Part shown: positions 17,593 to 25,278 of the stretch, in pieces
Layout of the letters: each line of letters starts with the position of its first letter
Numbering within the stretch: position 1 is the stretch's first letter
Source: Minisyncoccota bacterium
GTDB lineage: Bacteria; Patescibacteriota; Minisyncoccia; Phycocordibacterales; UBA9973
Direction of reading: 5' to 3'
Assembly (NCBI GenBank): GCA_021734995.1
Contig: JAIPHX010000009.1
Coordinates: 1 to 32,136 of the forward strand
Length of the DNA: 32,136 nucleotides
The notes under the pieces: generated by a model
Told to the model about the DNA's origin: nothing
Seen by the model: the letters and a program-made list of their open reading frames with translations, nothing else
The model's database searches: none
Program-made: the position numbers and the translations under genes

Positions 17593-17627
17593 AAAAATTC
17601 TTTGGGACAAGTGCCCCAAAGAATTTT
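17593..17627. terminator. Intrinsic terminator between rpmE and prfA
   Basis: A 13-bp perfect stem AAAATTCTTTGGG/CCCAAAGAATTTT with an 8-nt loop (17607-17614) is followed by T on the minus strand, making a five-T run. It ends the rpmE transcript before prfA. Confidence 0.85.
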
Positions 17628-17640
17628 CAATTCAAAATAT

Positions 17641-17859
17641 TTATTTTCCAGCTTTTGCTCCAGCAAGACGACGCTTATTGAATCTATCTACACGTCCAGC
17701 AGTATCAAGTACTTTTTCGTTACCAGTATAAAAAGGGTGACATTGACTGCAGATTTCAACTTTTATTTCAAATAAAGTAGAGCCCACTTCAAAAGTAGCT
17801 CCACAGGCACAAGATGCCTTTGCTTTATCACTGTATTTTGGATGAATGGCTTTTTTCAT
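17641..17859 (-). CDS. rpmE: Ribosomal protein bL31 (zinc-binding type)
   Basis: The 72-residue protein begins MKKAIHPKY and has CAC and CSQC cysteine pairs, typical of the zinc-containing bL31, with [23 protein letters not shown] downstream. The frame can be extended 12 codons upstream, but the family start and the promoter spacing support the ATG at 17857-17859. It precedes prfA as in many bacteria, but the two are separated by a strong terminator. Confidence 0.97.
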   Translation of the reverse strand: MKKAIHPKYSDKAKASCACGATFEVGSTLFEIKVEICSQCHPFYTGNEKVLDTAGRVDRFNKRRLAGAKAGK

Positions 17860-17866
17860 ATTCGTT

Positions 17867-17895
17867 ACAATATCATATTTTAGAATACTTTGCAA
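17867..17895 (-). promoter_or_regulatory. Promoter of rpmE
   Basis: TTGCAA (17890-17895) and TATTGT (17867-17872) are separated by 17 bp on the minus strand. The -10 ends 7 nt before the ATG, so the mRNA is probably leaderless. The -35 lies just after the stop of the transglycosylase gene. Confidence 0.55.
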
Positions 17896-17903
17896 ATCCT
17901 AGA

Positions 17904-19319
17904 CTAGTTTGAACTCACCCCGTACTGATTTAGATAATCAATATTAGACTGTATTTTAGTGGCATGACTCATTACTGCATTACCATAAAAAGTATTTTTA
18001 ACTTTTGGATCAGAACATCCTCTACCAGAATAATATCTACATGCTGCTTCTCTCTCTGCTGTGTAGGTTCTACCATTAGCACCATTTCCTTTTAAGAGAA
18101 TAGAGGAAGCCATAATAGCATCAGCCGGATTCCAAGGATCAGGAACAGTTTTACCTACAGCTGTAGCTATTTGACTTTTAATTAAGTTCCAAGTGGAAGG
18201 AATAAACTGGGCGGGGCCCATAGCTCCTCCATACCCTACTGACTGTGGACAAGAAACTTTTGTAGAAAGTGGATCTCTTCCAAGTTCTTTTACTATTGTT
18301 TGTAAAAGAGGCAAGTCTCTTGTTGGATGAATACCATTTGAAAATACATTTCCAGTATTAATACTCTTTGTTTCTCCTGTTGAGAGATTGGTAATGATAC
18401 AGGAACCAACGTTTGCTCCTAGGTTTGTTTCTTGGGTAAGAATAGCAAGAACAAAGGCAGGCCTTACTCCTGTAACTTTTTCTGCATCTTTAGCATATTC
18501 TAGAGCAATTCCAAATGGAATGGCTTGAGCATCACGAAGAGAAAAGAGTGCTGCTCTAATCTTTTCTGCTCTAGCTCTCTTTTCTGCAGCCAATTTTTGA
18601 TATTCACTTTCTTTGTTTTGACTGATAGCAAGAAGTTGTTTTTTTTCTGTTTCAGATTTAGATACTTTTTTCTTACTTTCTTCCAGCTCAACTTTTGCAT
18701 CTGTCTCTGCATTTTGTTTTTCTTCTAAACCCTTTTTTTCTACTTCTACATCTCTTCTTACTCCTCTGATTTTATCGATAGAATCGCGAACAGCTTTACG
18801 GATAGAAGCATAAGATTCTACATTACTAAAAAAATCAGAAACGGTGTCATCAGATAATACTAAATACAAAAAATTATCATTATCAAATTCATTGGTATTT
18901 CTAATCAATTCTGCTAAATGTCCATGCTCTCTTTTTATCTTTTCAGACAAAGACTCTAGTTTGTTTACTTTTTCATTAATAGATATTCTAAGCTGAGCAA
19001 TAGCAATAGCGCGAGACTTAATTTTGGTCTGTAAAGCATTGATCTGGCTATTGAGATAAGTAACATCTCCTTTTAATGTTCCTGTTTGTTTTTGTTGGAC
19101 TTTTTGCTTTTCTAATAGCTCTGCAAGCTCGGCTTCAATCTTGGCAAGCTCATTTTTACAATAGTTTTTATCAGCTTCAGAGGAAGCAGGGGTGATTTTT
19201 AGACAATCCACAAATCCAAAAACTTTTTGTGTTTTGATTGTTCCACTTAAAACTAAAACAATTAGGATTAAAATGGGGACAAAAATTAAATTAAAAACAA
19301 AAAAACCTGCATTTTTCAT
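17904..19319 (-). CDS. Secreted coiled-coil lytic transglycosylase
   Basis: The 471-residue protein has an N-terminal hydrophobic signal or anchor (residues 5-27), a long coiled coil (about 50-260) with a break near 145-175, resembling the PcsB/EnvC hairpin, then a transglycosylase domain (about 265-465) with catalytic Glu297 in LAILTQETNLG and GGAMGPAQFIPSTW. PcsB/EnvC proteins are controlled by FtsEX and act at division. Here the C-terminal enzyme is a glycan-strand cleaver where EnvC carries a LytM domain. A division or cell-separation role is inferred. The start codon lies in a terminator-like hairpin; no alternative ATG, GTG or TTG preserves the signal peptide. Confidence 0.85.
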   Translation of the reverse strand: MKNAGFFVFNLIFVPILILIVLVLSGTIKTQKVFGFVDCLKITPASSEADKNYCKNELAKIEAELAELLEKQKVQQKQTGTLKGDVTYLNSQINALQTKIKSRAIAIAQLRISINEKVNKLESLSEKIKREHGHLAELIRNTNEFDNDNFLYLVLSDDTVSDFFSNVESYASIRKAVRDSIDKIRGVRRDVEVEKKGLEEKQNAETDAKVELEESKKKVSKSETEKKQLLAISQNKESEYQKLAAEKRARAEKIRAALFSLRDAQAIPFGIALEYAKDAEKVTGVRPAFVLAILTQETNLGANVGSCIITNLSTGETKSINTGNVFSNGIHPTRDLPLLQTIVKELGRDPLSTKVSCPQSVGYGGAMGPAQFIPSTWNLIKSQIATAVGKTVPDPWNPADAIMASSILLKGNGANGRTYTAEREAACRYYSGRGCSDPKVKNTFYGNAVMSHATKIQSNIDYLNQYGVSSN

Positions 19320-19324
19320 ACAGG
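19299..19324 (-). terminator. Terminator-like hairpin overlapping the transglycosylase start codon
   Basis: On the minus-strand RNA the stem CCTGTAT/ATGCAGG (19318-19324 and 19306-19312, one G-U pair) with loop GAAAA is followed directly by seven T (19299-19305). The ATG at 19317-19319 is within the 5' arm and loop. It could end rplY transcripts, 30 nt after their stop, and also attenuate the transglycosylase gene. Confidence 0.6.
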
Positions 19325-19328
19325 TTTA

Positions 19329-19337
19329 ATTATAACA
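19329..19337 (-). promoter_or_regulatory. Extended -10 promoter of the transglycosylase gene
   Basis: TGT-TATAAT on the minus strand (hexamer 19329-19334) lies 9 nt before the ATG. The transcript would begin near 19322, at the 5' base of the terminator-like hairpin, with a leader of only 2-5 nt. Confidence 0.5.
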
Positions 19338-19354
19338 TAAAAATATTTTTCTAC

Positions 19355-20005
19355 TTAGTTATTTTCCCCAGATTCAGGTGTTTCTGTCTCTTCTTCTTTC
19401 TTACCTTTCTTTTCTACTTCAATAGCAGAAAGATCAACCGGAGCTACTTCTTCAACTTCTTCTTTTTGTTCAGCAATAGATGCTACAACTTCAGTATCTT
19501 TGGTAATCAGAGATACACCACTTGGCAAAGATACATTTGAAGCAAGGATTACACTATCAAGTCCTTCTAATACTGATATATCGATCTCTATTTTTTGAGG
19601 TAAATCTTTTGGTAATGCTTCTATCTCAATATCGTGCATAACTTTTACCAAAGTACCAAGACCACTCTTTACGATAGGAGAAACTCCAACGAATTCCAAT
19701 GGTACAGATACTTCAATCTTTTTATTCATATCAATAACTAAGAAGTCTATATGTATAGCAGTATTGGTCACAGGGTCTCTTTGTACATCTTGTACCAATA
19801 CATCTACGTCTCCATTTTCAGTAGTCATTTTTATAGCAGAAGATTCTCCTGCTTTTGAAAATACTTTATTGAATTCCACCAAAGATACAGATACATTTGT
19901 GGATTCTTTCTTTGCACCATAAAATACAGCTGGGACTTCCCCGCTTTTTCTTAATACTTCTGGATTTACACCACTTTCGCGCTTTTTAGCTTTAATTGAA
20001 AACAT
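19355..20005 (-). CDS. rplY: Ribosomal protein bL25, CTC/TL5 form
   Basis: The 216-residue protein has the N-terminal 5S-rRNA-binding L25 domain (SIKAKKRESG..VPAVFYGAKKE..SVSLVEFNKVF) and the additional C-terminal TL5 beta domain (VSVPLEFVGVSPIVKSGLGTLVKVMHDIEIEALPKDLP), then an acidic Glu-rich tail. The frame extends upstream to a TTG at 20023, but that segment contains the TATAAT; the ATG at 20003-20005 gives MFSIKAKKR, fitting the family. It is divergent from trhO. Confidence 0.95.
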   Translation of the reverse strand: MFSIKAKKRESGVNPEVLRKSGEVPAVFYGAKKESTNVSVSLVEFNKVFSKAGESSAIKMTTENGDVDVLVQDVQRDPVTNTAIHIDFLVIDMNKKIEVSVPLEFVGVSPIVKSGLGTLVKVMHDIEIEALPKDLPQKIEIDISVLEGLDSVILASNVSLPSGVSLITKDTEVVASIAEQKEEVEEVAPVDLSAIEVEKKGKKEEETETPESGENN

Positions 20006-20012
20006 AAAATTC

Positions 20013-20018
20013 ATTATA
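20013..20018 (-). promoter_or_regulatory. -10 box of rplY
   Basis: A perfect TATAAT on the minus strand ends 7 nt before the chosen ATG, predicting a leaderless mRNA. The -35 region is weak (CTTGTT at about 20035-20040). Confidence 0.5.
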
Positions 20019-20048
20019 TACAAAAATTAAATAAAAACAAGGGGGTTA

Positions 20049-20082
20049 TATAATTGGTCCTATGAAGCAATGCTTAAAATAA
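20049..20082 (+). other. Promoter-like box followed by a six-codon mini-ORF
   Basis: In the 197-bp rplY-trhO intergenic region TATAAT (20049-20054) is followed after 7 nt by an ATG (20062) opening a six-codon frame (MKQCLK, stop TAA). The same spacing marks true genes here. It could be a leader peptide or the start of a small RNA upstream of trhO, or chance. Confidence 0.3.
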
Positions 20083-20167
20083 AATCTAGTGTAATCAAGG
20101 TTATTTATTTTTATCTCAAAAACTCATCTATAAAAAAATATATAGAAGATAATCATCAGAACAAAAA

Positions 20168-20196
20168 TTGCATAAAACAAAGATAAAGAGTATATT
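20168..20196 (+). promoter_or_regulatory. Promoter of trhO
   Basis: TTGCAT (20168-20173) and TATATT (20191-20196) are separated by 17 bp; the -10 ends exactly 6 nt (TTTTAT) before the ATG at 20203. A leaderless mRNA is predicted. Confidence 0.65.
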
Positions 20197-20202
20197 TTTT
20201 AT

Positions 20203-21102
20203 ATGGAAAATCAAAAATATGAAGTTCTTCTGTATTACAAATATGTAAAAATTGAAGACCCTGCTTCTGAAAAACTAAAACAAAAGAAACTTTGTGAAGA
20301 TTTAAACCTGAAAGGACGCATTATTGTCGCCACTGAAGGTATCAATGGCACAGTAGAAGGATTGGAAGAAAATACTCAAAAATACATAGATCTCATAAAT
20401 GATGATCCTAAATTTAAAGACATCCATTGGAAAAGAAGCACAGGAACTGGTAAGGCTTTCCCAAAGCTTTCTGTAAAAGAGCGTAAAGAAATTGTATCTT
20501 TGCATTTAGGAGAAACTTGTGACATTGATCCAAACGAAGTTACAGGGATACATTTAAAACCAGAAGAATTACACAGCTGGCTAAATATTGAAAAAAAAGA
20601 ATTTTATATTATAGATATGAGAAATATTTATGAACACAAGGTGGGCTATTTTGAAAATTCTGTGTTACCTTCTTTGAATAATTTTCGAGATCTACCAAAT
20701 CTTGTAAAAGAATTACAGCATCTAAAAGATAAAGTGGTGGTGACAGTGTGCACAGGAGGAGTCCGTTGCGAAAAAGCTTCTGGATTTTTAATTACTCAAG
20801 GATTTAAAAATGTATATCAACTTGATGGTGGGATAGTAAGCTATATGGAAAAATACCCTAATGAAAATTTTAAAGGGAAACTTTATGTCTTTGACAATAG
20901 AATTACTCAAGGTTTCTATACAGATGACCCTAAGCACGAGATTATTGGGGTATGTAATGCTTGTGGAGAGAAAAGTGAGCGTTATATCAATTGCGCAAAC
21001 AATATGTGCCACCGCCATTTTATCGCTTGTGGTAACTGCGAAAAAACTAAAGGAGAAAAAGTGCTTTGTCCAGATGGGTGTACTCTTTCTAGACGAGGCT
21101 AG
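20203..21102 (+). CDS. trhO: tRNA uridine(34) hydroxylase TrhO (rhodanese family)
   Basis: The 299-residue protein has the N-terminal acylphosphatase-like domain (YKYVKIEDPASEKLKQKKL..GRIIVATEGINGTVEG), a central rhodanese domain (about 120-220) with active-site Cys183 in VCTGGVRCEKASGF, and a C-terminal cysteine-rich region (CNACGEKSERYINCANNMCHRHFIACGNC). TrhO hydroxylates C5 of U34 in tRNAs on the way to 5-methoxyuridine or 5-carboxymethoxyuridine. Length and motifs are normal. It is a single-gene unit, convergent with the FAD oxidase gene. Confidence 0.96.
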   Translation: MENQKYEVLLYYKYVKIEDPASEKLKQKKLCEDLNLKGRIIVATEGINGTVEGLEENTQKYIDLINDDPKFKDIHWKRSTGTGKAFPKLSVKERKEIVSLHLGETCDIDPNEVTGIHLKPEELHSWLNIEKKEFYIIDMRNIYEHKVGYFENSVLPSLNNFRDLPNLVKELQHLKDKVVVTVCTGGVRCEKASGFLITQGFKNVYQLDGGIVSYMEKYPNENFKGKLYVFDNRITQGFYTDDPKHEIIGVCNACGEKSERYINCANNMCHRHFIACGNCEKTKGEKVLCPDGCTLSRRG

Positions 21103-21157
21103 TTTTCTTTATCTATCAAAAAATACTGCACGGGAAGCATAGAAAAATTTTATAAAA

Positions 21158-22810
21158 CTACTCTTTTAAGATATGCTCTTTTATATACCCTCTTGTTCCC
21201 ACTCCATTTGGTATGGGTACTTTTTTCCCTGGATTAAATATATTGAGTGGATCAAAAATAGCTTTCACTCCATAAAACAAGGTTAGTATTTTTGCATTAA
21301 ACATTTTATCTAAATATGGAGTTCTAATGATTCCATCATTGTGTTCAGCAGTTATAGAGCCCTCGTATTTTACCACCAAATCATAAACCTTATCTGAAAG
21401 ATCAAAAATAATCTGAGCAGTATCTGCTCTTTTAAAATCCATTAAAGGAATAATATGGAAATTGCCATCTCCAGCATGCCCTGCAATGGTATATGTCAAA
21501 TCATACTTTGAAAGTAATTTATTTAATTCGGGTAAAAATACAGGCAAGAATTCTGGGCGAACAATAATATCATCTATAAATGGAGCAGTCTTTTTACCAC
21601 TAACATGCTTTCTTAGAAGTGAAAAACTTTCTCTGCGGACATCCCAATATTTTTCAGCTTCTATTTCAGAAGAAGTAATATGAGTTTTTAATTTAAAATG
21701 AGCAATACTATCTACTAGTTTTGAACATTTTTGATGAACATCTTCTTCGTGTTCCCCTGAAAATTCAGCTAGCAATATCATCTTTGGGAAACCACCTGTT
21801 AGCATCATTTTAAATTCAGGCAAGAAACTCCACATAAATTTGAGCATTCCCCATACTCCCCTATTTTTTAAAAAATCAGGGAAAAATCGCACTGCCAACT
21901 TCATAGTCTTATCATCATAAGTTTCTAGAGTTTCAGGAGAATGTTTTAATATTTCATCTACCAAATCGCCAAGAGGTTTTAAATCTTTCATAAAAATTGC
22001 GACGAGCTTAGAATATTTCTTCTCTGGCACTAATCTAAAAGTAATCTCTGTCACAATTCCTAGAGTACCTTGAGAGCCAACTAAAATCTTGTTTAAATCA
22101 AAGACGCCTTCATTAATCACATTCCAAAGATAATATCCAGCAGAATTTTTATGCACTTTTGGACGAGCATTTTTAATTTCCTCCATATTCTCAGTCAACA
22201 AATCGTTCATTTCAAAATATACTTTTCCTTCAAAATCTTTTTGTTTTAATTTTCCAGTCAACCCCTTACTATCTAAAGGCTTTATAATTCTTTCTTCGCC
22301 GTCTGCCATAATAACTTTTGCTTCCAAGATATAATTTTCCGTTTTACCATATTTTAAAGTTCTTTCTCCTGCTGAATTATTACCATACATTCCTCCGATA
22401 GTATTTAAACTTTTTGAAGCTGTATAGCAAGGTAAAATCAATCCTTTTTCTAAGGTTATCTTTTCAAAATCTCTATAAAACATTCCTGGCATAGCTGTAA
22501 TCTGCATTTTTTTTGAATCAAAAGAAATGAGCTTGTTCATGTATTTTGTAAAATCTAAAATAATAGACTCACCTATCGCTCCACCTGACATATCTGTCCC
22601 TGCTGAACGACAAGTAATAGATAGATTTGAATACTTCTCTTTATTTTCAGATACCCATACAACCAACTTTTTTATATCTTCTGAATCTTTTGGATACAAT
22701 ACAATCTTTGGAGTAATATGAAAAACACTCGCATCTCGCGAATATTTTTCTAAAGTCTCTTGATCATCTAATGCTTCCCCACTAAAAAATTTTAATATCT
22801 CTTCTTTCAA
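21158..22810 (-). CDS. FAD-linked oxidase (GlcD/D-lactate dehydrogenase type)
   Basis: The 550-residue protein has the FAD-binding type 4 domain (SITCRSAGTDMSGGAIGESIILDF; GMYGNNSAGERTLKYGKT; VGSQGTLGIVTEITFRL) and the C-terminal FAD-oxidase domain with GHAGDGNFHIIPL and AEHNDGIIRTPYL. It should oxidise a D-2-hydroxy acid such as lactate or glycolate; substrate and electron acceptor cannot be told. The C-terminal iron-sulfur module present in longer relatives is absent. TTG is the likely start (22808-22810), as no ATG lies upstream in frame. It follows the aldolase gene on the same strand by 72 nt. Confidence 0.85.
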   Translation of the reverse strand: MKEEILKFFSGEALDDQETLEKYSRDASVFHITPKIVLYPKDSEDIKKLVVWVSENKEKYSNLSITCRSAGTDMSGGAIGESIILDFTKYMNKLISFDSKKMQITAMPGMFYRDFEKITLEKGLILPCYTASKSLNTIGGMYGNNSAGERTLKYGKTENYILEAKVIMADGEERIIKPLDSKGLTGKLKQKDFEGKVYFEMNDLLTENMEEIKNARPKVHKNSAGYYLWNVINEGVFDLNKILVGSQGTLGIVTEITFRLVPEKKYSKLVAIFMKDLKPLGDLVDEILKHSPETLETYDDKTMKLAVRFFPDFLKNRGVWGMLKFMWSFLPEFKMMLTGGFPKMILLAEFSGEHEEDVHQKCSKLVDSIAHFKLKTHITSSEIEAEKYWDVRRESFSLLRKHVSGKKTAPFIDDIIVRPEFLPVFLPELNKLLSKYDLTYTIAGHAGDGNFHIIPLMDFKRADTAQIIFDLSDKVYDLVVKYEGSITAEHNDGIIRTPYLDKMFNAKILTLFYGVKAIFDPLNIFNPGKKVPIPNGVGTRGYIKEHILKE

Positions 22811-22847
22811 AATATTTTTGTATTAAATAATAATTTATGCTCTTTGG

Positions 22848-22868
22848 CCTTAAAAAAGTATTTTAAGG
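22848..22868. other. 8-bp hairpin between aldolase and oxidase genes
   Basis: CCTTAAAA/TTTTAAGG with a 5-nt loop lies in the gap after the aldolase stop. No U-run follows on the minus strand, so termination is uncertain; it may be an RNA-processing or stability element. Confidence 0.35.
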
Positions 22869-22882
22869 TAAAGACGACAGTA

Positions 22883-23770
22883 TTATTGTGTATTAAAAAC
22901 TTTTAATTTTTCATATACCACATCTCTTACTGCTTCTACTGCTTTCACACCAAACTTATACGGTGCGATTTCATTTTTGTTTTCTGTCAATTCTTTTTGT
23001 AAGGCATTTCTATATGCTACTCTAAGCTCAGTATTTATATGTACAATACTTATTCCTGCTTTGATAGCAGATACAAAACCCTCTTCTGTGATACCAGAAC
23101 CACCGTGCAATACCAATGGCACTCCTGCTTGTGTTCGTATTTCTTTGATTCTTTCTGGATGAATAGCGGGATTACCTCCTTTGACCATTCCATGTACATT
23201 TCCAACTGAAGGAGCAAGCATATCAATGCCTGTAGCCTCTACAAAGCTTTTAGCTTCAATTGGAGAGGTCATAGTAGCTTCACTCACTCCTTCGGGCACT
23301 GCATCAATCAATTTGGAAGATTGCCCAATAAAGCCAAGCTCTGCTTCTACTAAAATATCTCTACCTGTATTTTTACTTTTTTCTTTAGCGTATTCTACGC
23401 ATTTTTTGGTCAAAGCAATGTTTTCTTCTAAAGGAAGCTTTACCGCATCAATAATCACAGAATCATATCCAGCATCTATGCTTTTTTGTACAGATTCAAA
23501 AGAATAATGATGATCTGCATTTAAAAAAATAGGATAATGATCAGTATCACGAATAGCACTTACTAAGGCAGAAACTTCTTCTCTCCCTACGAATTCTTCT
23601 TCCCCTTCGGAAACTCCAATAACAAAAGGAGTTTGAACCCCCACCTCATCAGAGTATTTTTTTACTCCTGCATATATACCATGCAAAGTCTCTAAATTTG
23701 AAATATTAAAATGACCAATAGCTACCCCTTTTTCTTCTGCTTCTTTTATATATTCTCTTAAAGTCTTCAT
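22883..23770 (-). CDS. fba: Class II fructose-bisphosphate aldolase family
   Basis: The 295-residue protein is a zinc-dependent aldolase. The catalytic Asp and first zinc ligand are in NADHH (D86, H87/H88), then E144 in VEAELG, H193 in GNVHG and H222 in LHGGSG; the substrate loop HINTELR is near the C-terminus. It should split fructose-1,6-bisphosphate or a related ketose bisphosphate; tagatose-bisphosphate cannot be excluded. It has its own promoter with the -10 exactly 6 nt before the ATG. Confidence 0.93.
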   Translation of the reverse strand: MKTLREYIKEAEEKGVAIGHFNISNLETLHGIYAGVKKYSDEVGVQTPFVIGVSEGEEEFVGREEVSALVSAIRDTDHYPIFLNADHHYSFESVQKSIDAGYDSVIIDAVKLPLEENIALTKKCVEYAKEKSKNTGRDILVEAELGFIGQSSKLIDAVPEGVSEATMTSPIEAKSFVEATGIDMLAPSVGNVHGMVKGGNPAIHPERIKEIRTQAGVPLVLHGGSGITEEGFVSAIKAGISIVHINTELRVAYRNALQKELTENKNEIAPYKFGVKAVEAVRDVVYEKLKVFNTQ

Positions 23771-23776
23771 ACTATG

Positions 23777-23785
23777 ATTTTAACA
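23777..23785 (-). promoter_or_regulatory. Extended -10 promoter of the aldolase gene
   Basis: TGT-TAAAAT on the minus strand (hexamer 23777-23782) lies exactly 6 nt (CATAGT) before the ATG. A leaderless mRNA is predicted. Confidence 0.55.
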
Positions 23786-23823
23786 TAATTATCACAAAAA
23801 TCTTAATCTTATTAATTAAAAAT

Positions 23824-25251
23824 TTATTTCAACAAATTAGACAATATTTCTTTTGCCACACTTGGATTTGCTGATCCTTTTGTTTCTTTCATGATCTGCC
23901 CCACCAAAGACATTAGAGCATTTTCTTTCCCATTTTTATAATCCTCTACTACTTTAGGATTTTTTTCGATGATATCTTGAGCTATTTTGGTCAATGCATC
24001 GGTGTCATTTTTTTGTAACAAATCTTCTTTTTCAGCAATTTCTTTTGGTGACATATCATCTTTTGTAATTCTAATCAATAAATCTTTAGCAACCCTAGAA
24101 GAAATCTGATTTTGAAACACCATCTCTATAAGTTCCGCAAAATTCTTTACATTTGGATATTTTACATCTGCATTATTCTTTTTTAAACCAAGCAAATCAG
24201 AAGTAATGTAATTGACGGCTATTTTAATTTTTTCTACATCATTCAAGATAACCACTACGGATTGAAACCACTCTGCTAGCTCCATATCATTTATAAAAGT
24301 TTCTACATCTTCATCTTTCAAGTCAAAATCTTTTTTGTATCTTGCTCTTTTTTGTGCTGGTAATTCTGGCAAGCTTTTATGTATTTCTTCCATGTTAAAA
24401 AGTTTGTGTAAATTAAACTTTGGAATATCTGGATCTGGAAAATACCTATAATCTTGACTAGTTTCTTTTTTACGTTGAGAAAAAGTAAGTTGTTTGTTTT
24501 CATCCCACCCACGAGTCTCTTGGACTATTCCCTCCCCTTTTCCTTCTTCTAAAATCTTTATCATTCTATCTGTCTCGTATTTTATAGCTCTTTCTACACT
24601 TCGAAAAGAATTAAGATTTTTTACTTCTACTTTTGTGCCAAATTTTTCTTTATCAGAAGAAACTGAAATATTCGCTTCTACTCGCATTTCTCCTTTTTCC
24701 ATATTGGCTTCTGAAACTCCAAGATACCAAAGTAGAAGCTGAAGTTCTTTAGCAAAGAAAGTAGCTTTAGCAGAAGCTTCTTCACTAGAAGCAAAAGTAT
24801 GGGGCTCTGTTACAAGCTCCATTAAAGGCACACCTGCCCTATTGAAATCAATCAAAGAATAATCCCCCCTATCATGCTTGTTGTTGGCGGTGTCTTCTTC
24901 TAAATGCACTCTAGTGACATCAAAATCTGCCAAATGCCCACCGGATACTATTGGATATTTGTACTGAGAGATTTGATAGCCCTTAGGGATATCTGGATAA
25001 AAATAATTTTTACGATCAAATTCTGTAAAATCAGCAATGTTTGCATCGAGAGCAAGTCCGACTTTTACCACATTTTCTACTGCTTTTTTGTTTACCACAG
25101 GCAAAGTCCCTGGATGTGCCATACATACAGGGCAAATATTTGTATTGGGATTTTTCTCATCAGGATTATTGATACAAGCACAAAACATTTTTGTTTTTGT
25201 CTTTAGCTCTGCATGTATTTCAAGTCCTATGGTTGTGTAATATTTATTCAT
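23824..25251 (-). CDS. gatB: Asp/Glu-tRNA(Asn/Gln) amidotransferase subunit B
   Basis: The 475-residue protein has the GatB catalytic core (YTTIGLEIHAELKTKTKMFC; FDRKNYFYPDIPKGYQISQY; NFNRAGVPLMELVTEP-like segment; RVEANISVS) and the C-terminal YqeY-like tail (about 325-475). With GatA and GatC it converts misacylated Glu-tRNA(Gln) or Asp-tRNA(Asn). Neither gatA nor gatC is in this window, so the complex is encoded at more than one locus. It is preceded by AAAGGAT, one of the few Shine-Dalgarno-like sites here, and lies 27 nt after the exporter ATPase gene. Confidence 0.97.
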   Translation of the reverse strand: MNKYYTTIGLEIHAELKTKTKMFCACINNPDEKNPNTNICPVCMAHPGTLPVVNKKAVENVVKVGLALDANIADFTEFDRKNYFYPDIPKGYQISQYKYPIVSGGHLADFDVTRVHLEEDTANNKHDRGDYSLIDFNRAGVPLMELVTEPHTFASSEEASAKATFFAKELQLLLWYLGVSEANMEKGEMRVEANISVSSDKEKFGTKVEVKNLNSFRSVERAIKYETDRMIKILEEGKGEGIVQETRGWDENKQLTFSQRKKETSQDYRYFPDPDIPKFNLHKLFNMEEIHKSLPELPAQKRARYKKDFDLKDEDVETFINDMELAEWFQSVVVILNDVEKIKIAVNYITSDLLGLKKNNADVKYPNVKNFAELIEMVFQNQISSRVAKDLLIRITKDDMSPKEIAEKEDLLQKNDTDALTKIAQDIIEKNPKVVEDYKNGKENALMSLVGQIMKETKGSANPSVAKEILSNLLK

Positions 25252-25278
25252 AGTATCCTTTTTATTTTTTTAAAATAT

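Noticed and set aside
21103-21157. Terminator between trhO and the FAD oxidase gene
   Set aside because: Only a 3-bp stem with a T-run can be drawn; evidence is too weak to call.
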